Positions 42,251-53,226 of a DNA stretch of 64,000 bases are shown piece after piece (position 1 is the first letter of the stretch; each line of letters starts with the position of its first letter). The translations under genes and the position numbers were made by a program. This DNA comes from Linum tenue (Eukaryota; Streptophyta; Magnoliopsida; Malpighiales; Linaceae), in assembly GCA_946122785.1 (NCBI GenBank), contig CAMGYJ010000006.1, positions 68,635,676 through 68,699,675 on the forward strand, written 5' to 3'. The notes below the pieces were generated by a model. The model ran no database searches. It saw nothing but the letters and a program-made list of their open reading frames with translations, and was not told the origin of the DNA.

Positions 42251-44784
42251 GGTTGGGAAGGCGGCTTCTGGCTTGCCGCCGACGCCATCTGGAAGCTCGA
42301 TTCTCCCTCTCCTGACTGGTTTCCATCCGCATTAATCTCCCTGATGCTCCTTCTCCTAATCGAGTTCCTCTTTCTTGCATACCTCCTGATCTCCCCTCCT
42401 GTTGTAAAAGGCATAGATTCAACAGACATAAGGTTAGTAAAGATTTGTTGGGGTGCCGACTCGGTCTGTGATTCTCGGTGTTCTGGTTTCCTTTTTTTCT
42501 CCGGTCTGGTGGTGTTCTCCTCTGGTTCATCCGCGATCTGTATCCCTGGGCCCAGTTGAGAGGGTTGAGTAGCTAGTAGGGTGTTGGCCGGGCTCTGATG
42601 AAGGGGGAAACTGATCGGTTGGGCTCTCTGGTCTGGGTTCTGGGCTTCACCTCCTTGGGCCTGGGACATCTCCTGGAAAGGAAATGTTGGGCTGGCTAGG
42701 GATAGGGATTGGCCCATCTCCAGCAGGCCGGCCTGATCCTCCCTTGATGCTTTCTTCTTCCCCGACAGGTCCATCCCCCTTTGCATCGCCGCTGCGGCTA
42801 GGTCCACCTGCAACATCGCCACTTGCGACATGTTTGTGGGGCTGCTTCCCTCTCCTCTGAAAAGCCATTCTCCTTCTCTGTTGTTTCCATAGTTGTCGAT
42901 GGGCAGGGCAACAAACCCTGGCGGGCAGGAGGCTCGAGACTGTACTGGCTGACCCACCAGTGTCAGCAAGGACGATTCACCTCGGGATTTTGGCTGATGG
43001 CGGGCCCTCTGCTCGAGCATTGTGCTTTGTCTGACTCTGTCTTGTTTCTCCCGGAAAGAGGCCGGGGGGACGTTTTCCGGCGAATCATGGCCTGCCTTGA
43101 GAGCCGCCGTGTAGACTTCCGATGGGTCCGTACATAGACCCCTCCTCCTGTGATCTTCCCGCACCAGGCAGTTCTGGATGAGGTGACCCAGTTTGCCGCA
43201 AAAGTAGCAAAGATCAGTGATCCTCTCGTACTTGAAACTTACCCAGGTTGATCTCTCTCCCAGTGGGTATTCGAAGCCAATAGGGATAGGTTGACCCAGT
43301 TGGACTTCCACTTTAGCCCGGACGAATTTCAGCCATCCTCGGAATTCGAAGTTGGTGTTGTCGATTCCATGATACTGTGGGAATATAAACTCAGCAACCG
43401 CCTGGATGGATTCCTCGTCCTTCAGTGACTGAGGCAGATCGTGCATTTGCACCCACAGTGTGATAGTGTTGATATCTTCCAGCTCTGGTTTCTGTTCCCC
43501 GTCCCATTTTCTCATGGCTACCATGGTGTTCCCCAGTAGCCAAGGCCTAGCTTCCCAGACTGCATCTCTTTGCTTCATGGTTGGGAAGGAATAGATGAAG
43601 AGGTTATCCGCCTCTTTGGTGGCCTGGATTTCTCCATAAGCTCTCCATTTGTGGAAAGCCGTGTTTCTGGCTTTGTGTAGTGGGATATTTGCATCCGTCA
43701 CCCATCTACAAAGTAGCATTGGGATGCCGCTTTCTACTGTACCCACCACCTTTGGTCGAACGTTCAGGACCAGGTGGCTCTTCATTCCTCTCGAGCTTGA
43801 TGCACTCAGCTCCATTTCCGTTTGCTTTGCCGAGATAAGTGTGAGTAGGTAGGCTCTGGTTGTTGGGATTCTCTGAGGAGTTTGTGTTTGCTTTTCTGGG
43901 CTGTTGCTATCGAAAGGATTCGGTTGCTCTGGCCTTGCATGCATTATCCTCTTCTTATAGTGCCCTTTTGTCTGCCTCAAATGGGTTGTCCTTCTCGTGC
44001 TTGTCTCTGCTTTTTCTGGTAGTAAATGAGGTAGTTGGGAGGATCCTCCCTCTTTGAGTCTCCGTCCCTGTTCTCCTCTTAATTGCCTTTTCTGGTATGG
44101 GTTTTCTTCCCCAGGTAGCCGCCTATTGGCAGTTGAGTCTAACTGCGGGCTGCCTGGTGACTGCTCTGCTCCCACTCGCTGATTTAATGCACTCCCCTCC
44201 TTCATTCTCTGGGGGTTGTATCTGGGTGTAATTGTGTGGGTAGCCATAGCGGTAATGATTGGTAGATCCTGCTCCCAGATCTTTTCCAGGGGCTGGATCC
44301 GTGGGCATTTACTCCATGGGACACCTTTTTCCTGTTGTTCCTGCACATAGGCATTACATCCTCCCCCTCTTTGCTTGCTCTTAGTCTCCTTTCTGTCTGG
44401 TGCTTCCAAGCTTCTTATTCCTCCTCTCTCTTCCTTGCTGTTCGACTGATCAGGTGGCTTCGGTTGTAGATCTTCTGATTTCCCCTGGCGTGCCCGATCT
44501 CTGGCCTTCCTTCTCCCTGATTGGGTACCCAGAGAGGGGGCTTCCTCTGTCCTTGAAACCCCCCTTCCATAAATGCTCCCCTGATCTTTCTTGATCTTCC
44601 TCACTTCCTTCTGACATTGGTGATTAATGGCGATTCCATTTTGATTTTGGCGTATGTCAACGCCCTGAATTCTGAATGCTCCGAAAGCGGCAGCTGGTGA
44701 GAAAAAAAGAGAGAGCGATGAGAGGGTAGAGAGAGACACCATTTGAGTTGCACTACAAGTCCCTTGCTCGATCCAAAAGGGCAA
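42247..44784 (-). CDS. LINE ORF1: Gag-like nucleic-acid-binding protein (DUF4283, CCHC knuckle)
   Basis: Open frame of 845 residues. The N-terminal third is basic and low-complexity. The true start may be a later Met, since the first ATG lies only 4 nt from the element's 5' border; candidates include the Met near residue 323 (MELSAS). The DUF4283-type domain spans about 335-480 (HKWRAYGEIQ, LFIYSFPTMKQRDAVWEARPW, LWVQMHDLP). The zinc knuckle CYFCGKLGHLIQNC is near 525. A long charged, Gln/Pro-rich C-terminal region follows. It would coat LINE RNA in the RNP. Its stop codon TGA (42249-42247) overlaps the ORF2 start. Confidence 0.9.
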   Translation of the reverse strand: MPFWIEQGTCSATQMVSLSTLSSLSLFFSPAAAFGAFRIQGVDIRQNQNGIAINHQCQKEVRKIKKDQGSIYGRGVSRTEEAPSLGTQSGRRKARDRARQGKSEDLQPKPPDQSNSKEERGGIRSLEAPDRKETKSKQRGGGCNAYVQEQQEKGVPWSKCPRIQPLEKIWEQDLPIITAMATHTITPRYNPQRMKEGSALNQRVGAEQSPGSPQLDSTANRRLPGEENPYQKRQLRGEQGRRLKEGGSSQLPHLLPEKAETSTRRTTHLRQTKGHYKKRIMHARPEQPNPFDSNSPEKQTQTPQRIPTTRAYLLTLISAKQTEMELSASSSRGMKSHLVLNVRPKVVGTVESGIPMLLCRWVTDANIPLHKARNTAFHKWRAYGEIQATKEADNLFIYSFPTMKQRDAVWEARPWLLGNTMVAMRKWDGEQKPELEDINTITLWVQMHDLPQSLKDEESIQAVAEFIFPQYHGIDNTNFEFRGWLKFVRAKVEVQLGQPIPIGFEYPLGERSTWVSFKYERITDLCYFCGKLGHLIQNCLVREDHRRRGLCTDPSEVYTAALKAGHDSPENVPPASFREKQDRVRQSTMLEQRARHQPKSRGESSLLTLVGQPVQSRASCPPGFVALPIDNYGNNREGEWLFRGEGSSPTNMSQVAMLQVDLAAAAMQRGMDLSGKKKASREDQAGLLEMGQSLSLASPTFPFQEMSQAQGGEAQNPDQRAQPISFPLHQSPANTLLATQPSQLGPGIQIADEPEENTTRPEKKRKPEHRESQTESAPQQIFTNLMSVESMPFTTGGEIRRYARKRNSIRRRSIREINADGNQSGEGESSFQMASAASQKPPSQP

Positions 44785-44801
44785 AGTTTAACTGCTTTTT
44801 T

Positions 44802-46703
44802 CTTAGTGGAACGTTTCTCTCTAGTTTGAAGCAAGCTCAAAGTTCACTTGCCGCTCTTAGAAAATTGGGAATTCCATCATTTTGAGTTCTCACTTTTGAA
44901 ACAAATAGTGGAATCTGTTGATTTCCTTCGCTCTTGAATTTGAAACACAATTTCATCTTTCTTTTGTTGGTAGAAAATTTCATCTTTCAATTCATTCATC
45001 CAAACCACGCCTTAAATTCTAGCAGCCGATTTGTCTAGAGAGTAATGTCATTAGCTATTACCCGTGAAGAATACTCCAAATCTCTTTAACAACACATTTC
45101 CTGGATATTAATACCGAAACGAGCGGATTTCTGAGCTTCTAATTACATTTGCAAGACTTCATTTTCATCACGCTATTAATTTTTTTTGGTAATGACAATA
45201 CGTGACAGTTTGACACACAATCAGCAGTTTGTGACAGTTCCTCTAACAAAAGTATGACTGATCTAATTTCTTTCAGCTGCAGAGGTTGGTGTAGATTGTA
45301 GACCGCTTCATTCAGAGAAGAGCTACCATACAGAGTTTTTGCTCCATTTTGAATAATTTTATTTATCTTTTGGTTCCGCCCGACCAGGGGTTTGTGGGTG
45401 TTGTTGAGAAAATGTTGTATACTAATTGTTGTTTATTAATGTATTAGGGATCCAATGTTGCTAGCTCGCTTACACCACCTTACTGTACAGCAACAAACGG
45501 AAAACTTCGCCCGTGATCAAAATACATACATATACACACCCTGGATCGTTACCAACTCATTGTCTTGTGACGCCTGAGGGACTGGTTTGGCGCTTTCTTG
45601 TTAATTGGAAAATTCCAGTAGCAATGATTTCGGCGCTTTACCAAAATCTTGGTTCAACAGTTCCGATTAATCGTCAGAGTCAACGTCAGGTTGTGCTTTA
45701 TTTTCAGCCTTCCTGACAGTTGCCCTAGTTCAGTTCACCCCATCGAATTGCTTAACGTACAGCTAAAAAGTGAAACCCCAACAAATAAATAAACACACGC
45801 ACATTCTAGAGCCAGGGTGAAATGAAGATTGCAACCAAAAAGGGCACTAATCAGCAGCCCTTAGGGAAAGGTAGGCAACGCAAGGACTTTGTATATATAC
45901 TCTGGTGACTTGCTGGCGACATCAGTAAAGAATCTCACGGAAGAAAGGCACTACGCGCAAAACATCATGCCGCTACAACAAGCAACCAAGAGATTCAAAG
46001 GTTAGAATGTGTGTTGGAGGGGAGACGATGAAAAAAAGGCTCAACCTCTGGAATCTTTCTATTCTTAATAAAAAAAATTATATTGCCCATAAAAAAATAA
46101 TAGTAAATTAATTAATTCCGTCCACCTTTCTGAACATGAGGCAGCATAGTTTCATATGAAGTGAAGAGGGAAGAGGAGGGATTAAGCAGGCAGCTTATTT
46201 TTCCTTTCATCTTTTAGACCCTTTATCACTCTATCTATCAAACTATGGAATAAGGACGAGAGCAATTCCTTTTCTTCTGTTTCCACGGGTGCATATGTTT
46301 CAATTTTAAAACCTGGTGATTGTGATAAAGATTTTGATGAAAACAAATTAAACGAATAAAGCCAAGTGACAAGAGAAAGCTATATCGCTCTTACCTCTGT
46401 AGAGGCCGGCCTCGTAGAAGGTACTCTAGCAGTTCCATGTCGATGACTCTGAAAACGTGTTAAATGACATGGTGTTGATTGATTTTGCCCCACTAGCTCT
46501 GGCATAATGTCTGAACCTCATGATGCAGTCATCACCTTTTTCTGCACAACAGTTATTCATATGCAAAGGATTAGCTCCTTTCTTCTATCTCAGTAGCCAA
46601 TACCGAAGAGGCTGGCATATCTAACAACAGATCATCAGATGCTAAACATTTCTATAATTGCAATCTCTTTTGTGGATATTATTAAGGATTGTAAGTTAAG
46701 CAA
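44802..46703. other. Original P4H 3' region and intergenic DNA
   Basis: The stretch after the LINE TSD (cttagtggaacg onward) should be the displaced 3' UTR of the P4H gene. No other gene recognised. A short frame at 45513-45716 shows no family motif. The right end should contain the 3' UTR of the minus-strand pseudouridine synthase. Confidence 0.4.
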
Positions 46704-49516
46704 TTAAGCAGCAGGGAGGAATATAGACAGAAGTACCGTCTCTGTGCTCATTTTACGGAGCTGGATTAGCATCTTCTCGAAATCAGGGGGAGGAGGGCAT
46801 GAGAAATGTATTTCTTTCCCTGTACGTGGATGGTTAAACCTACGAAAACAAATGGCCGAGATAATTACTGCCTGCTCAGTCTGTGGTGTTTGTGTAGGCG
46901 AATCAAATGAGGCATGCCACACAACGATATGTTTCAATGGTCTTACCCAAGGGAGAAAGCATGCAGGCAAGGCCTATCTAACTCCGAAAGCAACTCCAGA
47001 AGTCGACCATGGTGGCTTGGAGATAGTTTGGGTTGAAGCAGCGACAGAGCCATGCTTCTGGTCGCTCCATAGACTTCGTCACCTAGCAATGGGCATCCGA
47101 TATATTTGGCATGTGCACGAATCTTCCACGAGAAAAGAGAAAGTGAGAAAGATGGATTACATGGAAGATTTATCATCAAGTTGCAGGACACAAGTCATTG
47201 AAGGTAATAAAGTGAATGAATTAAGATGTTGAGTACCTGGTGAGTACGCCCAGTTTCTAGTTTCCACTCAACTAAAGCTGAACCACCACCAGCAAGAGTT
47301 TCAATCACCTTATACCTGATCAATATTCAACAAACTTCATAAACATTGAGTTGGCCGTATGAATCAATTGTTAAGCACACGAAAGGAAGAATCACTACAG
47401 TACATCAATAATTCGGAGTAAGGGTCACTTGTTACAGACATCTATATGCTTATCTCGAGATCTTTGTTTTAATAACGATGGACGTGCTCTATTATTCTAT
47501 GCAGAAAGACCAGACGCAAGATACATACAAACTGAATAAGCCAGCAGGGTCCTCAAATTGGTTAATATTTTCGCTTTGACATAAAACCTGTCAAGCAGAC
47601 ATTGTTTATAGAAACTATTTCGTGTAAAAGTACCAGTAAGCAACTTATAAGTTGCACAGTATTAGTATCTACTAGCAATAAACGTCTATTTTATATAAGA
47701 AAACATTAGTAAAAGCAAGCATACACCAGCAGAGTGTCCAGATAGAAAGAGAGATAAGTAGCAGCTAGAAATAGAGACAAGACAAGAGCAAGGGACGGAG
47801 ACAAGGGAAACAAGGAAGGGGAGCTAAAAATTGTGAAACAAGGCAATTCATGGCGGCAAAACAAGCTCAGCACTTCTGCTGCAGAAATTGCAGCAGCCCC
47901 ATGATCAAACCCCAAGCAGAAGTGAGAACTCCTATTGAGTAGGACAACAATACGGGATGCAGCGAGCCTAATATCTATATGTTGATCTAGGGATTTTCAC
48001 TTTGTCAGCTGATTGATGAAGTCGATTGCACAAAAATGCCAAGGTTCTTAAAAGGGCCAGGAAACAAGGATCCTATGAACAACCTAGGTTAATCTCTTTT
48101 TTCTGACATCAAACCGAACCAGAGAGACATTCACATTGTTCCCTAGAAACTGTTTGAGGCATGCAAACTCAGCGAGCAGCCGAAAGTTACACTATAATCA
48201 TAATGGCACTATTACCTAGAGATTAACAGAACCAGTTTAATGACAATATCATCATCAAATGAAAGGCAGGATTAGAGAAACCAATCACCTACTAGCAGCA
48301 TGACGGGCCTTCCCTCTGGCCATTGGTCCAGTGATAGCAGCCATGCGAATTCTGTTATGGACATCACGGCCAATTGGAACTTCTACTCGCCCAGATACCG
48401 GTGAAGGGACACCAGCAGTAAGACTCAAGTACACTCTTCTGATGGTACGTAGCTTGAATTGTTCAGACAAGTGAGCATGCGAATGTTCGTCCTAGCAACG
48501 ACAACAAAAATTCCAGCAGTTTAGAAGAAAGCATTATGTCTATTACCTTAAACCTACAGCCAGGACAGGAAACTCACCTTAGCAACTACAAGTAATCCAC
48601 TGGTGCCTTTGTCCAATCTATGCACAATTCCAGGCCGAATCGATGCGGCATTCGAGCTGGAAGCTAGATCTTCATCATCGGAAAGATCCTCCAGATCTGT
48701 GATAATGTCCTGAGTTGAAGACGCGAGTCCTGGAAGACTGCAGTGGTGAAGAATCCCGTTCACGAGCGTTCCCGTCGGATTTCCAGGCGCTGGATGAACG
48801 ACCTGGTGAATCGAACAGTGCGAAACAGCATAATTTCTGCTCAGGAAATTTTGAAGCCAAAAAAACGAGATTCCTTGAGGAAATTTCTAGCTGAAGTCAG
48901 AAGTAGTTACCATATCTGCAGGTTTATTAACAACGAGAACGTGTTCGTCTTCGTAAACTATATCCAGCGGTATGTTCTCCGGCTGAGCTCTCAGCGGCTG
49001 GAGCTCCGAGATTGTGCAGCGGATCTCATCTCCGCCTCTAACGCTATACGAAGCCTGCTCAAATCATATCGGAGAGACTAATTCTCATGAACAAAACTCA
49101 AATCGAAGCGAACTCTAGAAGTGGATTCTGAAGCTCGAGGATACGAATTCGAATATTTCGAAACGAACGAGAAATCGAACCTTATCGACGACCTTGCCAT
49201 TGACGCTGACGAGACCGGTCTTGATACTGGACTGGACGCGAGCTCTACTGATTCCGGAAATCCGAGTAGAGATCCAGGAATCGAGCCGGAGCTTTCCGGA
49301 ACCGGTCTCGACGGTCTCGTCCAATCTCGTGCCGGCGTAATTGCTCCGCGGAGTCGCGTTCTCGCCGGGGGAGGAGGCGGAAGTCGAGCAGCAACGAGCT
49401 GAGAGGAATCTGGCGAGGAACTCCGGACGAAATCGCCTAGGGTTCCGATTGAAGGAGGAGGAAGAGAAAAACGGCGAGGATTGCGGAGGAACAACAGAGC
49501 GCGGCGAGACGAGCAT
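46704..49516 (-). CDS. RluA-type RNA pseudouridine synthase, probably chloroplast (At1g76050-like), seven exons
   Basis: Exons in transcript order: 49181-49516, 48911-49054, 48578-48802, 48289-48491, 47237-47315, 46947-47122, 46704-46839. All introns are GT..AG in minus orientation and the phases agree, giving 432 residues. The N terminus is Ser/Arg/Pro-rich with few acidic residues, like a transit peptide. An S4 RNA-binding domain at about 75-112 ([26 protein letters not shown]) precedes the catalytic domain. This has [26 protein letters not shown] and the active site [15 protein letters not shown] with D224 as catalytic Asp, then [32 protein letters not shown] and LHAF. It isomerises uridines in structured RNA, probably rRNA. 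An acidic insert ([10 protein letters not shown]) lies before the active site. The promoter is invaded by a palindromic element 50 bp upstream. Confidence 0.95.
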
Positions 49517-49566
49517 CGTTGTTTTCTTTCCACTGTGAACGCCGAAATGAGTAACAGAGGAAATGG

Positions 49567-50482
49567 CAGCCTAGTTATTCTGCTAACTTGAAAATTCGTT
49601 AGTATATACTAACTAATATCCAAAATGTATGAACTAATATCCAAGTCTGCTGAGTATCTAGATAGCACAGACTAGTATTCTAAACATTACAAACTAGTAT
49701 CCAGATAGCAGATACCAACTAATATCCACAATCAACCAACTAGTATTCAATATGGATACTCTTATGTGTTATTTGGATACTTTTATGCGTTATCTGAATA
49801 CTAATTATGTTCTATATGAATACTATTCTGTGTTGTCTAGATATTAGTTTGTGAATTTGAGATAATAGTTGATGCATGGTGGATATCAGTTAGCAAACTT
49901 TAAATACTAGTCTGTGCTCTCTAGATACTTTAATACTTGGATACTAGTTCATATATTTTGGATATCAGTTAGTATCTGCTAACGAATTTTCAAGTTAGCA
50001 GATTAACTTTTCCCCTCAGGTGATACCATTTCCTGGGAAAAGTTAATCTGCTAACTTGAAAATTTGTTAGCAGATACTAACTGATATCCAAAATACATGA
50101 ACTAGTATCCAAGTACTAAAGTATCTAGAGAGCATAAACTAGTATTCAAAGTTTGCTAACTGATATCCACCATGAATCAACTATTATCCCAAATTCACAA
50201 ACTAATATCTAGACAACACAGAATAGTATCAATACAACACATAATTAGTATCCAGATAACCCATAAGAATATCCAGATAACACATAATAGTATCCATATT
50301 GAATACTAGTTGGTTGATTGTGGATATTAGTTGGTATCTGCTATCTGGATACTAGTTTGTGATGTTTTGAATACTAGTCTGTGCTATCTAGATACTCAAC
50401 ATACTTGGATATTAGTTCATACATTTTGGATATTAGTTAGTATATACTAACGAATTTTCAAGTTAGCAGAATAACCAGGCTG
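49567..50482. mobile_element. 916-bp palindrome: two inverted 434-bp foldback units
   Basis: Unit 1 (49574-50007) and unit 2 (50042-50475) are both 434 bp and are near-identical inverted copies, separated by a 34-bp spacer. Each unit also has its own terminal inverted repeats (gttattctgctaacttgaaa at one end; ttcaagttagcagattaac at the other). The interior is built of recurring actagtatccaga / ggatactagt motifs. The outermost cagcct.gttattctg repeats extend the palindrome by 7 bp on each side. No coding capacity. No clear TSD. Probably a MITE or foldback element that was duplicated in inverted form. Confidence 0.85.
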
Positions 50483-50555
50483 TCGCCTGAGTCCCACTTT
50501 AGCGGAAAAAGATAAATCTTCTTAACTGGAAATCTGGAATGGGCAGATGGCGCCA

Positions 50556-50924
50556 TGTTAGAAACAAAGTTTCTAACGGGTCTCTATTTCAGATCTAGAG
50601 ATTGAGAATTTAGGGTTTATAGAACAGAATTGGGGATTTAGGGATTTGAAGAGAATTTGGGGAAGAACAGAAGAGAATCGGCCTAAGCCTTTGAGGGATT
50701 GAGGTCAAGAATTGAGAGGATTGGGATAGGAATTTAGGGAGATAATTCTTTATTAACTTCTGCTTAATCTGACGAATGACCCAAAGTACATATATATAGA
50801 GAAATACTAGAAAACCCTAATACTAAACCTAATTCTACTAGAAAACTACTAACCATAATAAGAATTACCCTAATAATGATTATAATAATAAATATAGAAA
50901 CCCGATATAATTCGGTTTCTAACA
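50556..50924 (-). repeat. 3' LTR (369 bp)
   Basis: tgttagaaacaaag ... cggtttctaaca, with the inner inverted ttagaaac/gtttctaa at the termini. Identical to the other LTR by eye. On the minus strand the frame of the orphan protein runs into it and stops at 50764. Confidence 0.95.
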
Positions 50925-53151
50925 TCTCCTCCCCCTTCAAACCAACCTTGTCCTCAAGGTTGACCGTCTTAACCCACGTCTTCTTAATTCTCGCGCGCTC
51001 TGTGTGTACACTGTGTCGTTTCTTACGCTTTCTTTTCTTCCAATTTCGTTCGAGGTTACAAGCGCCTCCATTAAAAGCATCTCCAGCTTCCATCGATCCT
51101 CCTTCTGCCAAGAAGTGCATATCATCATTACCACGACCACGATCACGATCAAATGAGTCCCTGTTCCTCACTTCAAACTTCATCAAATAATTCCACCTTC
51201 TCGTTGATCCAAAAACACCTTTTAGCATAGGATCTATCATCTTCCTTTCGACAAAGATGATGACTTTTTCACATCCAGTACCCACTCCCCATCCTTGTGA
51301 TTTTACTTCTATGGTGAAGCTATCAGCCCTCGAATCACCTCCTCGAGCTTGCCACCCAAGCTTGAGCTGTGCATTATTTCCACCAACTCTTATAGTGAGT
51401 CTTGAGTCCGTACTCACTAGCTCCTTAAATTCTCCATCAGTGGTGCCTTCTCTAACTTTTGTCCATCTCGCCTCTATCTCCCACATTCGGCGGTACTCCC
51501 TGGGCCCTCGGCAATGAACTGGTTGCAGGGATGCATGGTTCATGTGATTGAGCTTTGAATTGAAAACCAAAACTCCAACTCCTTCCCTTTGGCTCGACCC
51601 CCGACGGCTTGTCCACGCATTCCGATCATACTGGTCATAAAAGAATGCATTCGTTGAGCTCCACCTGTTCCCTTGCCCGCTCGGATTTGGAGCAGCCACT
51701 TCACCGCTGGACTCCTCTCCCGATAACCCAGCATCCATCCAAATTGAATTCATAAATTGTTCCTCATCCAAAGAACCTCCACCTTCGCCCCAAGCTGTGA
51801 ATTGCAAGTTTTGCCTATTATAGATCCCCAGCCCCCAAAGAGAGCCCCAGTTACACCCTTCCTGGCTATGAAACTCCATCACCTCCATATCCCTTCCAAA
51901 CTTCCCATTCATCACAAATAGCGAGGCTGTGTAATTCCCACTAGTTTTAGAAGTCAACATGGCATTTACGTACTTACAAACCAGCTGTAGGAATCTCTTC
52001 TTTAGCCAATGGTGTTGCCGATTTGGAGATTCCTTCCATTCATCGTTTGACATCCCTACCGCCAGCAGTACCCAGTGAGGCAATTGCAGTTCGCGCCCAC
52101 CCACGATTTGCGACGACACGGTCACAAGGGACAGGAGGTCGTCGAATGATGGCGTTGGCCACGGTGGCAAGGTGACATGTAGTCTGAGTGGTGCGGCAGC
52201 TCTGGTCACCGACTCGTTGGGCGACGATGTCGCAGCCGTCCCCAGGATTGCTTCGTGAGAGACGGATGCAGCGGTCTTTCCAATCCACAGGATGTCGCTT
52301 TTCGTTTGCGATTGTTCGGTTAACAACCCTTTTTGGTCTTTCTCCGACCCGCCAACGAGTTCAGCAGGGGCGTTAGTGATTGCCCAACCGTCCTTCTCCT
52401 TCTCCGGCAGAGCTTTATCCTCCAACAACTTCCGCCTTTGTTTCTTCTTCTTCTTTCTAAATTTCCAACTCCAAATGGCAGCCGCTCCAATTTTAATTCC
52501 AAAATCACCTCCCAAAGCAAACTCATCATGATATTTCTTTGCGGCGGCGTTTGGTGATATTGCAGCAGCTTTTATGTAGGATAGTGCTGCAGGAATGGTG
52601 GTCACGGCTGAAACGACGCCGACGGCTGGGGGTTTCTCCTCTGACGTGGGTTGTTCTGCTGGTAGCTTCGCGACAACCATCTTATCGATGCCCACAGCTA
52701 TGGCGGGAAAGGCAACATTGGCAGAAAGCTCCGATCGACGGGGAATCGCGCCTCGCGTCAGAGGGGACTCCGCGCCGTCCTCCGCTTCCCCGTTGACCTC
52801 CATTGCCGACGCTGAAGGAAAAGTAGCAGCAGCTGTCGATGTCGTGGAGGGCAACGTTTGGGACGCCGCCTCGGCTGTCATCGCCGGCGCACCAGGTGGT
52901 GGCTCGACCGCCGCCTTCCTTTTGCGCGCTAGCATCACCAGATCAAGCGCGTCGATTGCTTCTTGCAGCAGTTGTTGGATTTGAACCCACTCCTGATCTG
53001 AGAGCTGTGACGAGCTCATGTCGGCGACTCGGGTCATCGTCTCTGCTTGCATGGTCGGCGACTCTTCGGAGCTCCAACGGCGTCCGATGCGGCGAGCCCG
53101 GTCACGCAGCTCTGCCCACGACAGGTTCGAGAGCTTTGAAGAGCTCATCAT
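50764..53151 (-). CDS. Orphan 795-residue protein of the LTR element
   Basis: Not recognised. The start MMSSSKLS lies about 60 nt after the primer site. Two similar openings occur, SSSKLSNLSWAEL near residue 3 and SSSQLSDQEWVQI near residue 46, followed by a probable helix (LLQEAIDALDLVML). An Ala/Pro/Ser-rich linker (about 75-220) follows. A basic patch FRKKKKKQRRKL lies near 233. A middle region with LHVTLPPWPTPSFDDLLSLV and RELQLPHWVLLAVGM has several Trp residues and looks folded. Gly-rich sequence and a second basic patch (NWKKRKRKKRH) near 690 come next, then LEDKVGLKGEEML over the polypurine tract. The last about 53 residues are encoded by the LTR and are hydrophobic. There is no zinc knuckle and no polymerase motif. 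It could be a divergent Gag or captured host sequence. The uninterrupted frame suggests selection or youth. Confidence 0.75.
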   Translation of the reverse strand: MMSSSKLSNLSWAELRDRARRIGRRWSSEESPTMQAETMTRVADMSSSQLSDQEWVQIQQLLQEAIDALDLVMLARKRKAAVEPPPGAPAMTAEAASQTLPSTTSTAAATFPSASAMEVNGEAEDGAESPLTRGAIPRRSELSANVAFPAIAVGIDKMVVAKLPAEQPTSEEKPPAVGVVSAVTTIPAALSYIKAAAISPNAAAKKYHDEFALGGDFGIKIGAAAIWSWKFRKKKKKQRRKLLEDKALPEKEKDGWAITNAPAELVGGSEKDQKGLLTEQSQTKSDILWIGKTAASVSHEAILGTAATSSPNESVTRAAAPLRLHVTLPPWPTPSFDDLLSLVTVSSQIVGGRELQLPHWVLLAVGMSNDEWKESPNRQHHWLKKRFLQLVCKYVNAMLTSKTSGNYTASLFVMNGKFGRDMEVMEFHSQEGCNWGSLWGLGIYNRQNLQFTAWGEGGGSLDEEQFMNSIWMDAGLSGEESSGEVAAPNPSGQGNRWSSTNAFFYDQYDRNAWTSRRGSSQREGVGVLVFNSKLNHMNHASLQPVHCRGPREYRRMWEIEARWTKVREGTTDGEFKELVSTDSRLTIRVGGNNAQLKLGWQARGGDSRADSFTIEVKSQGWGVGTGCEKVIIFVERKMIDPMLKGVFGSTRRWNYLMKFEVRNRDSFDRDRGRGNDDMHFLAEGGSMEAGDAFNGGACNLERNWKKRKRKKRHSVHTERARIKKTWVKTVNLEDKVGLKGEEMLETELYRVSIFIIIIIIRVILIMVSSFLVELGLVLGFSSISLYICTLGHSSD
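50925..50938 (-). promoter_or_regulatory. Polypurine tract of the LTR element
   Basis: On the minus strand this reads gaagggggaggaga directly before the 3' LTR. It is a textbook plus-strand primer. Confidence 0.9.
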
Positions 53152-53212
53152 CGCACCAGTTGTAGAACTCGTCCCCGGTTGAGAGTTGTGGTGAACTCAA
53201 TTCTCGAACCGG

Positions 53213-53224
53213 GCTCTGATACCA
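53213..53224 (-). promoter_or_regulatory. Primer binding site of the LTR element
   Basis: On the minus strand this reads tggtatcagagc, complementary to initiator tRNA-Met, the same primer as the copia element at 9017-13588. Confidence 0.93.
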
Positions 53225-53226
53225 AA

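Larger units (their letters stand above)
38134..44788 (-). mobile_element. Full-length LINE with two open frames, antisense in the P4H 3' UTR
   Basis: About 6.65 kb. On the plus strand it begins with its poly(T) tail (to 38150) followed by gacaagg. It is flanked by a perfect 13-bp TSD, taactgctttttt, at 38121-38133 and 44789-44801 (the T-run makes the left border approximate). ORF1 and ORF2 are both open with no internal stop. Perfect TSD and intact frames indicate a recent insertion. The insertion lies between the P4H stop codon and its original 3' UTR, which continues at 44802. Confidence 0.93.

Noticed and set aside
46744..47232. 162-codon plus-strand frame
   Set aside because: It lies antisense across exons 6 and 7 of the pseudouridine synthase and their intron.
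51257..53165. Plus-strand frames inside the orphan LTR element
   Set aside because: All are shorter and fragmented compared with the 795-codon minus-strand frame, which is placed correctly relative to primer site and polypurine tract.
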